A stretch of 64,000 nucleotides of DNA from Acidovorax soli (GTDB taxonomy: Bacteria > Pseudomonadota > Gammaproteobacteria > Burkholderiales > Burkholderiaceae_C), in contig NZ_JACHLK010000004.1 of the NCBI RefSeq assembly GCF_014207955.1, positions 372,001 to 436,000 on the forward strand, in the 5' to 3' direction. Of this stretch, positions 16,463-24,006 are shown in pieces (positions within the stretch are counted from its first letter, which is position 1; each line of letters begins with the position of its first letter). The notes beneath the pieces are model-generated. The model did not search any database, was not told where the DNA came from, and saw nothing but the letters and a program-made list of their open reading frames with translations. The translations under genes were made by a program, and so were the position numbers.

Positions 16463-19219
16463 ATACGATGGCGTCAGCGCTCCCAAATCCGGCCCCAGCT
16501 CCAGCACCTCGCGAAAGCGCCCTGCGCGCAGCATCTCGTCCACGTCGCTGCCATAGCCGATGAACAGGCGCAGCCCCTCCAGGCCCGGGCCGTCCAGGCG
16601 CGGCAGCAGGGTGAGGGGCAGGGCCTGCGCCTCGCTGCTGAGCTGCGCATTGCTGGCCAGGGCCGGCACGGGCCAGCCCAGCGGGCTCCAGTGGCCTTGT
16701 GCGTCGAGCTGCAGCCAGGTGCTGCCCGGGCGCGGCACGCCCAGGGTGGCCAGGGCGTACACATTGGCACCGGCCGGCGTACCCGCGCTGCCAAACACCT
16801 CGCCGTTGAAGGCCAGGCTGCGAGGGTTGCCCGCCAGTGCCATGTTCACGCGAAACGGCGGGCGCTGGCCGGTGCCGTTGCCGGCCGTGGTGGGCACGTT
16901 GGGCGTGGCGGGGGCCAGATCCAACTCGCCCCGGCCGGCCTCGCCTGCCACGGGCACGGGCTCGGCCACGCTGGCGTAGGCGCCTGTGCCCAACTGCCCA
17001 TAGCGGCCTTGGCCCAGGGCCCACACCGTGCCATCGGCCAGGCGCAGGTGCACCGAGCCGCCGCGCTGGGCGTAGGTGACGATGCCAGCCTTGTCCTCGT
17101 CCATTCCCATGGACACCGCCACGATCGGCGCGTGCATGCGCAGGCGCCGGCCCAAGTGGTTGTTGAACAGCTTGCCATAGCACTGGGCCGTGCCGTCCTG
17201 CAGCACCGCGCAGGCGTTGAACTCGCCGCCGTGGATGGACACCGCCTTGCCCGGCATGGGCAGCACGATGGGATCCATCACCAGCCACTCGGCCGAGGGC
17301 AGCGCGCGGCCATCCACCCCGGCAATGCCGCTGTTCATGCGGTTGCCCCAGAACCACACCTGGCCCGCTGCATCCAGCGCATACGAGGCGCCGTAGCCAT
17401 CGTCCACCGTGGCCACCTGCACGATGGTGCTGGGCAGGCCAATGATCTTGACCGGCGTGTACCGCCATACGGTTGCGGCTGGGCTCAGGATATCGGTGCC
17501 GGGCGGCAGGTAGCCCGTGCCGCCATTGCTGCCAATGCGCCACACCGACCCATCCACCCCCAGGATGAGCCCGCGCCCATTGCCGCCCACCGCCACATCG
17601 CGCGCCAGCGGCATGCCCGACGCTTCGCCCACGATGACCGGGCGCCTGTGCGTGATGGGCCATATGCCCCAGCCGCCCGAGCTCCACACCTTGCCATTGG
17701 CGTCCACCGCCAGCCACTGGCCCAGCGCCGTGGCCAGCTTTTGCACGGCCACCGGCGTGGGCAGCACCACCTGCGTGGGCACCTGCGGCGGAATGCCCGC
17801 GATGAAGTTGGCGCTCGGGTCGTACTGCGTGGCCCCATCGCCCCAGGCAAAAATGCGCCCGTCCTGCAGCAGCGCATGGCTGCCCGTGCCGCTGGCGTGC
17901 ACGCTCACCGCGGGCCCGGGCAGCGCCACCTTGCGCGGGCTGGCGGCCGACTCCAGCTCGCCCGCCGGCGTGGCCAGGTGCCCGCCCGTGTTGGAGCCCA
18001 GCGCATGCAGCTTGCCATCGCGCGTGATGTACATGATGACCGAGGCCAGGCCCCGCTGCTCCGTGCGGGAGCTGCTGGCATCCACCACATTGCTCGCCAG
18101 CTTGCGCAGTGCAATCTGCCAGCCCGGCGTTTCGTACGGGCTCACATTGCGCCACTCCCACAGGTCGCCCTCGGCCGTCAGGCCCAGGTAGCCATCGCCC
18201 CCCACCATGATGGTCTTGATCTGCACCCCGGCGCGCAGCATGTCCGGGTGCACCGTGTCACGATAACGGTCGAACGGGTCATACGCCGTGCTGGGCTGGC
18301 GCACGGGCGGGCAATACGTCTTGGGTGGTGGCGGCAGCGTGGTCTGGCTCGGGTACACCGGGTCGGTGCCCCAGGTCCACAGCGTGCCATCGGCCGTCTT
18401 GGCCGTGATGCGCGACACCGGCCGCTGGTTGGGCAGGTAGTTCCACCGGTCCGACACCGGGGCCGATGCAGACACCAGCAAATCCACCACCGGCGGCACA
18501 TCGCGCATGGCCACCGGCTGCGAATAGCCGGGCGACGCCGCACACGCCACCCCCTCGCCCCAGGACCAGACCACGCCCTGGTCGTCCAGCGCCACCGTGG
18601 TGAGCCCCTGCTGCTGCACCCGCACCAGCCGCGCCGGCACGCGCGTGGTGGTGGCCCGCTGCGGCACAGTGGCATCCACCGGGGTGTTCACGCCATTGGG
18701 CAACGGCCCCCACCACCAGGGCTGGCCGTCTTGGTCGATCACGAACGAAGGCCCCCACTCCCCGCCGTTGGCGATGAACGTTGCCCCGCGAAAGATGATT
18801 TGCGGCACAGACCGGTCGGTGTGCGTGCCATCGCCTAACTCACCCCGCAGATTGGTGCCCCAGCTCCACACATTGCCATCGGCATCCAGCACCAGGGCCG
18901 AGGTGCGGTTGGTGCGCACCATGGTGGCCTTGGCCGGCAAGGCAATCTCCCGCGCCTTGGCCGCATAAATCGTGCGCCCCTGGCCCAACTGCGCCTGCCG
19001 GTTGTCGCCCCAGGCCAGCACGCTGCCATCGGCCTGCAGGGCGAGGCCGTGGCGGGCGCCGGTGGAGAGGGTTTGGGCTTGGGCCTGCAGTGAGGGGAGG
19101 GTGGCTGCGCAGAGGAGCAACAGGGCGGGGGCGAGCAGCGGTAGGCTGTGCCGCCACGCGCGGGCGCGGTGCTGCTGTTCAGGCGGTAGTCGCCTTGGGA
19201 TGGTCGTCGCTGTCGTCAT
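16460..19219 (-). CDS. Large exported RCC1-repeat (beta-propeller) protein
   Basis: A 919-residue protein with a signal peptide (SLPLLAPALLLLCAATLP, cleavage near LQAQAQ). The mature part is a chain of RCC1-type blades recognisable by the rule ALQADGSVLAWGDNRQAQLG, LDADGNVWSWGTNLRGELGD, LADGTVWALGQGRYGQLGTG. RCC1 propellers bind proteins or chromatin in eukaryotes; bacterial exported versions have no set function and may be adhesins or extracellular ligand binders. The C-terminus ends in RLFIGYGSDVDEMLRAGRFR, a motif shared with other exported proteins and with the fragment at 15370-15468. ATG 19219 is taken because GAGAGGCGAGG precedes it; ATG 19255 is possible. Confidence 0.85.
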   Translation of the reverse strand: MTTATTIPRRLPPEQQHRARAWRHSLPLLAPALLLLCAATLPSLQAQAQTLSTGARHGLALQADGSVLAWGDNRQAQLGQGRTIYAAKAREIALPAKATMVRTNRTSALVLDADGNVWSWGTNLRGELGDGTHTDRSVPQIIFRGATFIANGGEWGPSFVIDQDGQPWWWGPLPNGVNTPVDATVPQRATTTRVPARLVRVQQQGLTTVALDDQGVVWSWGEGVACAASPGYSQPVAMRDVPPVVDLLVSASAPVSDRWNYLPNQRPVSRITAKTADGTLWTWGTDPVYPSQTTLPPPPKTYCPPVRQPSTAYDPFDRYRDTVHPDMLRAGVQIKTIMVGGDGYLGLTAEGDLWEWRNVSPYETPGWQIALRKLASNVVDASSSRTEQRGLASVIMYITRDGKLHALGSNTGGHLATPAGELESAASPRKVALPGPAVSVHASGTGSHALLQDGRIFAWGDGATQYDPSANFIAGIPPQVPTQVVLPTPVAVQKLATALGQWLAVDANGKVWSSGGWGIWPITHRRPVIVGEASGMPLARDVAVGGNGRGLILGVDGSVWRIGSNGGTGYLPPGTDILSPAATVWRYTPVKIIGLPSTIVQVATVDDGYGASYALDAAGQVWFWGNRMNSGIAGVDGRALPSAEWLVMDPIVLPMPGKAVSIHGGEFNACAVLQDGTAQCYGKLFNNHLGRRLRMHAPIVAVSMGMDEDKAGIVTYAQRGGSVHLRLADGTVWALGQGRYGQLGTGAYASVAEPVPVAGEAGRGELDLAPATPNVPTTAGNGTGQRPPFRVNMALAGNPRSLAFNGEVFGSAGTPAGANVYALATLGVPRPGSTWLQLDAQGHWSPLGWPVPALASNAQLSSEAQALPLTLLPRLDGPGLEGLRLFIGYGSDVDEMLRAGRFREVLELGPDLGALTPSY

Positions 19220-19572
19220 TGCCTCGCCTCTCTGTCGCTGTGTTGTGGCGGCCATTGTGAGGTGCAGGCAGAGGCGAGGCGGTGATAGCCGTCACGTGTT
19301 GGCTGCCGTTGTGGGAGTTGCCCATGCAGCACGCTAAAGCTAACGGATCGCCTGTCTGAGGCAGGCGTTCATTCTTTATGAAGGTGGCGCTATCGTTAAA
19401 GCGTTTCGCACTCCCTGTCGGGAGTGCAAACTTGCATGTCGGGCATTCCCCTCCGGCTAGATGGAGGGCGAAGACGCTCTGCAGCAGCAACGCCGATCGC
19501 TGTGCAGGCGTTTAGAAACAGCAATGCGCAAGAGTGGCTGCGCATAAACCTCTTCATCCTCGACGCACCGGG
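19220..19572. other. Intergenic region at the left edge of the low-GC island
   Basis: No coding frame is credible. The RCC1-like promoter should lie in 19220-19330. Two perfect hairpins are visible: CGCCTG..CAGGCG near 19349-19367 and GCACTCCC-TGTC-GGGAGTGC at 19408-19427. Base composition drops from here on. No tRNA or attachment-site repeat was found. Confidence 0.5.
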
Positions 19573-20223
19573 CTAGGCTGCCAGAAGAGATGGCTGATAG
19601 CCACTGGCCGCTATTCCCCTCGACCTTGGGAGTTGAGCCGAAGGGTTGACCGGCCGTTCAAGTCGGACGAAATACGGATAAACCAGTTCGGCGCTGAACG
19701 CCACAGGGTAGTGAGTGCTTGTCGTCAATTCAGTTTCGACACGCTGAACAACTGCGGTAACTTGTGATGCTCCCAATTTGTTTTTGCTGCGCAAGTTCAC
19801 CAATTGCTCATACACCAAGCTTTCCGCGTTGAGCGGAACAATGGGAGCGGAGGACTTGCACACAAGCGCGAAATGCGAGCGCTTGTCTCGGCCACCTTCA
19901 CTGCCCTGACGACTCGTGACATTGATGCCGTCTGGAATGGGCCACTCCGAGCCGTCGAGGCCCTGGGCGTAAGTCCATTGAAGAATTCCACTCGGTGCGA
20001 CATCTATGGTTTTGGGCTTGCTACGCATCGGCGAGAACAACACCATCGGCCGCTTTTCCAGCAGTACCAGTTCCCTTATTGCCGGACCCACACTGTTGCC
20101 AATGCCCCATAGGAACATGCCATTTGTAGCTAGGCGCTCACGCTCCTTGCGGGCAAGAATGGTTCCGATGCCTTCGCCTGCTTCTGTTCCAAAGCGAGTC
20201 CAGCAAAAGTGGTTTGGCACCAT
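19573..20223 (-). CDS. Island protein A: WGIGN-motif protein (paralogue of 22311-22868)
   Basis: A 216-residue soluble protein of unknown function. Blocks FLWGIGN (37-43), WPIPDG (94-99), SHFALVCKS (116-124) and LGASQV (150-155) line up in order with FWGYGG, YPVPTG, RYALVLTS and VGVSGSQY of the protein at 22311-22868, so the two are diverged paralogues. The spacing and strand-rich make-up suggest a compact PUA/EVE-like nucleic-acid or nucleotide reader, which is inference only. ATG 20223 is chosen over 20259 because GGAGGG stands just before it. It is divergent from the HTH gene, with 58 bases between. Confidence 0.7.
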   Translation of the reverse strand: MVPNHFCWTRFGTEAGEGIGTILARKERERLATNGMFLWGIGNSVGPAIRELVLLEKRPMVLFSPMRSKPKTIDVAPSGILQWTYAQGLDGSEWPIPDGINVTSRQGSEGGRDKRSHFALVCKSSAPIVPLNAESLVYEQLVNLRSKNKLGASQVTAVVQRVETELTTSTHYPVAFSAELVYPYFVRLERPVNPSAQLPRSRGIAASGYQPSLLAA

Positions 20224-20281
20224 AGACCCTCCATTCATATTTAGTTCGAAAATATTCATTTATTCGTTTATCATAGCGCCG
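20224..20281. promoter_or_regulatory. Short AT-rich divergent promoter region
   Basis: Fifty-eight bases between island protein A and the HTH gene, strongly AT-rich (TTCGAAAATATTCATTTATT and CGTTTATCATAG). The region must carry both promoters, and the HTH protein encoded alongside is the obvious candidate to bind it. Individual boxes cannot be assigned with certainty. Confidence 0.5.
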
Positions 20282-20623
20282 ATGAGTGCTTCAATCAAGG
20301 TGCGCTGGGAAGAAATGCGGTTTACCCTTCTGTCTACCAGGATGACGCAGCCCGAAATAGCAAAAGCTTCGGGGGTCAGTCAGCCTGCAGTTTCCAGATT
20401 GCTATCGAATTGTCCGGAAAGGCTTGGAGGTGCATTCAAGAAGTTATGCATTTATGCAGATGGTGTTCGGGAGAGTGCGCAGTCAACGCTCCCCCTGCCG
20501 GTCGATGACCCAGCCCTCGTATCGGCAATTCGGGAGGTGTGGAATGGCACACCAGAACACGCACAGGCATTGGCGGCGATGATTCGTGCCGCAGGCGCAG
20601 CAGCACGTATTGCGAGGGGGTGA
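20282..20623 (+). CDS. Island protein B: HTH (XRE/Cro-like) regulator
   Basis: A 113-residue DNA-binding protein. Residues 22-42 (TQPEIAKASGVSQPAVSRLL) form a textbook helix-turn-helix with the recognition helix SQPAVSRLL; the rest is helical and ends in an Ala-rich tail. First gene of a plus-strand operon: its TGA (20621-20623) overlaps a GTG of the next frame, and an ImmA/IrrE protease and a PIN-like protein follow. By analogy with ImmR/ImmA and DdrO/IrrE pairs, it should repress this operon and be cleaved or released through the protease. Confidence 0.85.
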   Translation: MSASIKVRWEEMRFTLLSTRMTQPEIAKASGVSQPAVSRLLSNCPERLGGAFKKLCIYADGVRESAQSTLPLPVDDPALVSAIREVWNGTPEHAQALAAMIRAAGAAARIARG

Positions 20624-20628
20624 ATACG

Positions 20629-21657
20629 ATGGCAAATATCGAAGACAAGTTAGTCAATAAGCTACTGGGCATAGGCCTGCCCCAGACGCTTGTTGACGCT
20701 TCCATCCCCGACTGGTGGGTTCCAGAAGACAACGATTCGCTGTCGGCGCGGACCCTTGCTTCGTTATTGTTGGCGAGGCGACTGAATCTCGACCCGCAGA
20801 CCCTGCTAGATGATGGCGTGCCCGTCGGCTTTCTGCACACGGGCCCCACCAAGTTCAAGCATATGCGCTTGGCAGAGGGGCCGCGCCGTGATGCATTGGT
20901 TGGCTTTTCAATGGGCGTCGGACGCATCCTTCTGTCGATGCTCGATTCCTCCTCTACAAGACCGGTGCCTGCGGACCCTCTTGCGCTTCGTCGCGCATTG
21001 ATGTTCGGCCGGCCATTTGTGTCTTTTGGCGATGTGATTGCTGCATGTTGGTCTCTTGGCGTGCCGGTTCTGCACCTTCGACTGTTTCCTGCGCAAACCA
21101 AAGGCGTTACCGCCATCGCCGTACGGCTCGGCGAGCGACATGCCATCTTGGTTGCTCGGGAGTCCGGGTTGGATGCTCAGTACATGTTTCATGTCGCGCA
21201 CGAGCTAGGTCACATTGCTCTGGGGCACTTGAACGGCGCTGGTGCAATCATTGATGCAGACCCGTATGACCCGGCCAACCATGTCGATGAGCTCATTGAT
21301 GATGACGAGGAGCGGGCTGCTGATGAGTATGCACAGGCGCTTTTGACAGGCCAGCACAGCTTTTCCGTCATGCGAGGCCATGGCGAGTCATCTCATAACT
21401 CCGTTGGAACGGCTCGAGAACTGGCCAGTCATGCAATGCAGACCGGCCAGCGGTTGAACATCGATCCAGGTCACATCGTCATGTCATTCGGCTACTCCAC
21501 GCGTGAGTGGCCTCTGGCTTTCGCCGCAGCGAAACTCCTGCCGCAGCAGGAAGAGAAACCTGCAACGCTGGTGAATCGCATCCTATGGCAGCAACTCACC
21601 ACTACCGGCGATGACGCGCAGGCGCTTGCGTACCTAAAAGCGGTAGCCACGATATGA
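20629..21657 (+). CDS. Island protein C: ImmA/IrrE-type zinc metalloprotease
   Basis: A 342-residue protein whose central part carries HVAHELGHIALGHL (HExxH at 191-195) followed by EERAADEYAQALL, the third zinc ligand region of the COG2856 peptidases. The 150-residue N-terminal region is specific and unknown; a C-terminal helical part of about 100 residues follows the protease. Family members cleave a partner HTH repressor, here most likely the product of the gene directly upstream. ATG 20629 has GAGGGGG before it; a GTG at 20620 overlaps the upstream stop. Its TGA overlaps the PIN-like start (ATGA). Confidence 0.85.
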   Translation: MANIEDKLVNKLLGIGLPQTLVDASIPDWWVPEDNDSLSARTLASLLLARRLNLDPQTLLDDGVPVGFLHTGPTKFKHMRLAEGPRRDALVGFSMGVGRILLSMLDSSSTRPVPADPLALRRALMFGRPFVSFGDVIAACWSLGVPVLHLRLFPAQTKGVTAIAVRLGERHAILVARESGLDAQYMFHVAHELGHIALGHLNGAGAIIDADPYDPANHVDELIDDDEERAADEYAQALLTGQHSFSVMRGHGESSHNSVGTARELASHAMQTGQRLNIDPGHIVMSFGYSTREWPLAFAAAKLLPQQEEKPATLVNRILWQQLTTTGDDAQALAYLKAVATI

Positions 21658-22310
21658 GCGTGACCGTATTGATAGACAACGACGTTGTCATAAAGCTCTC
21701 CAAGATGGATGCTTACGTCGATGGCTTGGCCGCGATCGGCGTAACCCCAGCGCAGGTCGGCTCTTTGAAAGTCATGCTTCGCTATATGGGCCGAGCGGAC
21801 CCGCAGCGACGTAGCCGCTTGACGGCTGGCCAAGCAGAGTCGGATCGTCTTCAGAATGCCCTGCAATCAATTACTGAATTGGAAATGACGCCTGAAGAGG
21901 CGAGAATCTCGACGCAACTCATGGCCGCTGTGCTGACCGCTGGACTGGACATTCAGGGTGGGGAGCTTGCTCTGTGTGTTGTCGCTGTCTGCCGCGGTGA
22001 TCTTGATCTTTGCACTGGCGATAAGAAAGCAATTAGAGATTTTCCTGCCTTTGAGGGCATCTGGGCTCCGATGTCACAGCTTCGGGGGCGATGCATCTGC
22101 TTGGAGCAGATATTCCAGAAGTTGTGCAGTGAAGGCCGCCTCGCACGAGTGCGCAAAGCGGTCAGTTCCTCACCAAGGGCTGATGACACGATTTCCTTTG
22201 TTTATGACCAAACGGCAAAGCATGGGGAGCGGGGCTTCATTGCCGGGTTGGACCTTGTCATTAAGGATCACATTGAAGAGCCTGCTCCGGGATGGCTCAA
22301 GGTTCTCTAG
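21654..22310 (+). CDS. Island protein D: PIN-like domain protein (putative RNase)
   Basis: A 218-residue protein. The N-terminus VTVLIDNDVVIKLSKMDAYV has the DxD of PIN-fold nucleases (Asp8, Asp10); QGGELALCVVA gives the conserved Glu and LDLCTGDKKAIRDF the later Asp. These acidic residues would bind metal for RNA cleavage. Start overlaps the protease stop by ATGA, so the two are translated together. It ends tail to tail with island protein E with no base between the stop codons (TAG then CTA). A toxic RNase controlled by the HTH/protease pair is the natural reading. Confidence 0.75.
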   Translation: MSVTVLIDNDVVIKLSKMDAYVDGLAAIGVTPAQVGSLKVMLRYMGRADPQRRSRLTAGQAESDRLQNALQSITELEMTPEEARISTQLMAAVLTAGLDIQGGELALCVVAVCRGDLDLCTGDKKAIRDFPAFEGIWAPMSQLRGRCICLEQIFQKLCSEGRLARVRKAVSSSPRADDTISFVYDQTAKHGERGFIAGLDLVIKDHIEEPAPGWLKVL

Positions 22311-22868
22311 CTATCGCAAGACCACGGCAAATGGCTCTGCCATCTTCGCGGATAGTCGCAAAGGTATGTCAGGCCCCGTAGCTGTGCCTGTACCTGGCTT
22401 ATAGACAAGGCAAGCTTTGTCGACGTGCCCGCGAATGTATTGAGACCCACTCACACCTACCTTTCGGCCAATGCCGACAGCTGTGTCAGCCAGAGACACT
22501 GATTCATTGATTTCATCCAGACTGGTCAGCACCAGCGCATAGCGGGAGCCTAGTACCTTCACCCCTGTTGGCACTGGGTAGTAGTTCTTTCCATCGGGGC
22601 TGTACTCCTGTGCCTCTCCAACAGCGAAGTGCCTTGAAGTGATTTCCTGCATGAGCAAGCGCACGGTTGTGCCACCTTTCGTCACTTCTCTGACGAAAGG
22701 CTGTACCGCATTGAATGGATGACAGCTGCTGCCGCCGTATCCCCAGAAAGACATGCCAGCTTGTGCAATCTCTTTGCGCTTTCGCTCGATGATGTCCTGG
22801 AGCGACTCGTTGGCATGCACACCGACTTTCATATACAAAAACGAGTCACCGGGCTTCAACACGTTCAT
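22311..22868 (-). CDS. Island protein E: WGYGG-motif protein, partner of the BpsA-like enzyme
   Basis: A 185-residue protein of unknown function and a paralogue of island protein A (shared blocks FWGYGG 41-46, YPVPTG 97-102, RYALVLTS 109-116, VGVSGSQY 137-144). Its ATG overlaps the TGA of the BpsA-like gene (ATGA), so the two are coupled and probably act together. The last 30 residues are less conserved. A role as substrate- or modification-sensing subunit is a guess based on this context. Confidence 0.75.
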   Translation of the reverse strand: MNVLKPGDSFLYMKVGVHANESLQDIIERKRKEIAQAGMSFWGYGGSSCHPFNAVQPFVREVTKGGTTVRLLMQEITSRHFAVGEAQEYSPDGKNYYPVPTGVKVLGSRYALVLTSLDEINESVSLADTAVGIGRKVGVSGSQYIRGHVDKACLVYKPGTGTATGPDIPLRLSAKMAEPFAVVLR

Positions 22869-23710
22869 GATTTCTCCGGAAGTTCAAGGCTGTATGTGTC
22901 CTTAAAGGCTTTGCCATAGTCGACTCGATTGGTCTCCCGGACATATCGAACTCTCAGATTTTGGGAGCGACCGTAAAAATGTTCTAGCCGGCTGTCATGC
23001 AGGTCATAGCTCTTCGCTACAAGCGTGCGGTCTGGTAGAGAGCGTAAGAACAGATTGCACGAGCGCAGGTCGGGTGCGTCGTCCAGGTGGTATTCATGCA
23101 GATTTGTCTGCATCTCTTGGACATAAAAGCCCCCAGCCAACGCAAACTGCTGCGTCTCTGACAAAACTTTTTGCGACCAAGCCACGCCTGGGTCGTCAGC
23201 AATCACGATTGCCCCGACTGCATCAACCGAAGACGCCTCCATGCAGCGCTCCATGAAGACCTTCACGCTTTCACCGTCGTTGTGTGCCCCCCAGGGGGGG
23301 TTGGTGTAGAACGCGTTGAACTGTCCAAGAAGCTCTTCAGGTAGCTTGTCGATGCAGTTATAGAGCCTAGACTGGATCAGGTTCGAGATGCCCTCACGAT
23401 CTGCGAATCGCTCGACTGCATTGACCATGCGCTCATCAAAGTCTAGGACGAGAATTTTCTCTGGCCCCTCCTGCAGGACCTCCCGCTTGACAAGGTAAGC
23501 CAAGCACAGGCTGATGCTGTCGCCATCTCCCATGAAAAGAAGCTTCCGGCCGGCAAATCGCTGGGCAATGAGACTGGTTTGCAAAACCATGTCCCCGGCT
23601 TTCATGTAAATCTGGTCAAACTCGCGAATGGGTTGGGGGCGGTTCTGGATGACGTCTGAAACAGCGTTGATAGCTCGACGCAGATCGAGTGGGCTGCTCG
23701 ACTTTGCCAT
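22865..23710 (-). CDS. Island protein F: BpsA-like Rossmann-fold enzyme (methyltransferase/aminopropyltransferase)
   Basis: A 281-residue protein resembling the catalytic domain of branched-chain polyamine synthase (DUF43/PF01861). Motif I is FMGDGDSIS (59-67), motif II ILVLDFDERMV (86-96) and the catalytic-type motif FYTNPPWGAHNDG (134-146). In archaeal BpsA the comparable acidic and NPP-type loop handles the amine acceptor. NPPW is also the signature of N6-adenine and other amino-methyltransferases, so a nucleic-acid methylase is an alternative. ATG 23710 has AGGAG at ideal spacing. It heads a two-gene operon with island protein E. Confidence 0.75.
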   Translation of the reverse strand: MAKSSSPLDLRRAINAVSDVIQNRPQPIREFDQIYMKAGDMVLQTSLIAQRFAGRKLLFMGDGDSISLCLAYLVKREVLQEGPEKILVLDFDERMVNAVERFADREGISNLIQSRLYNCIDKLPEELLGQFNAFYTNPPWGAHNDGESVKVFMERCMEASSVDAVGAIVIADDPGVAWSQKVLSETQQFALAGGFYVQEMQTNLHEYHLDDAPDLRSCNLFLRSLPDRTLVAKSYDLHDSRLEHFYGRSQNLRVRYVRETNRVDYGKAFKDTYSLELPEKS

Positions 23711-23814
23711 AGGGTCTCCTGGGTTCGGCTTTGTTTGAATCCTACCGAGAGAAAAAGATGAAGTGAAGCGAAAAGTTACCTTCAATAGCTAATCTTCTAC
23801 GCTCAAGTGTATGT
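23711..23814. promoter_or_regulatory. Divergent promoter region between island operons
   Basis: About 100 bases between the BpsA-like gene and the small ORF at 23815. AT-rich with TTGAATCCTACC, GAAAAAGATGAAGTG and AATAGCTAATCTTCT, consistent with promoters in both directions. No clear operator palindrome was found. Confidence 0.4.
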
Positions 23815-24006
23815 GTGCTTGACTCGCATCAATTGAAAAGACTTGGGCGCAGTAGCAGTACGTTGGTCTTGCAAGAAGGTGCTCGCCCTGTAGAGCTAGT
23901 AGCGTTTAAAGTGTGTGAGATCGTCCGTGGGGCGTTGGTGCTGGAGACGGCCCGATGCGAATTTAGATCCATAAGAGGCTGGGCAACATTGCCTACTGAC
24001 ACATGA
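23815..24006 (+). CDS. Small island ORF coupled to the coiled-coil protein
   Basis: Sixty-three codons from GTG 23815. The stop overlaps the ATG of the next gene (ATGA), as in the other island operons. The product is basic at first (SHQLKRLGRSSS) and has a short strand-rich middle (VELVAFKVCEIV). No family recognised and no ribosome site seen, so it is only moderately likely to be a gene. Confidence 0.4.
   Translation: MLDSHQLKRLGRSSSTLVLQEGARPVELVAFKVCEIVRGALVLETARCEFRSIRGWATLPTDT

Noticed and set aside
16691..18838. A 715-codon plus-strand open frame
   Set aside because: It is the shadow of the RCC1-like gene on the other strand: no start signal, low-complexity Arg/His/Gly composition, and GC-rich codons that avoid stops by chance.
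19179..19490. A 103-codon minus-strand frame over the RCC1-like start
   Set aside because: It overlaps the signal-peptide region in another frame and has no start signal; the composition is not coding.
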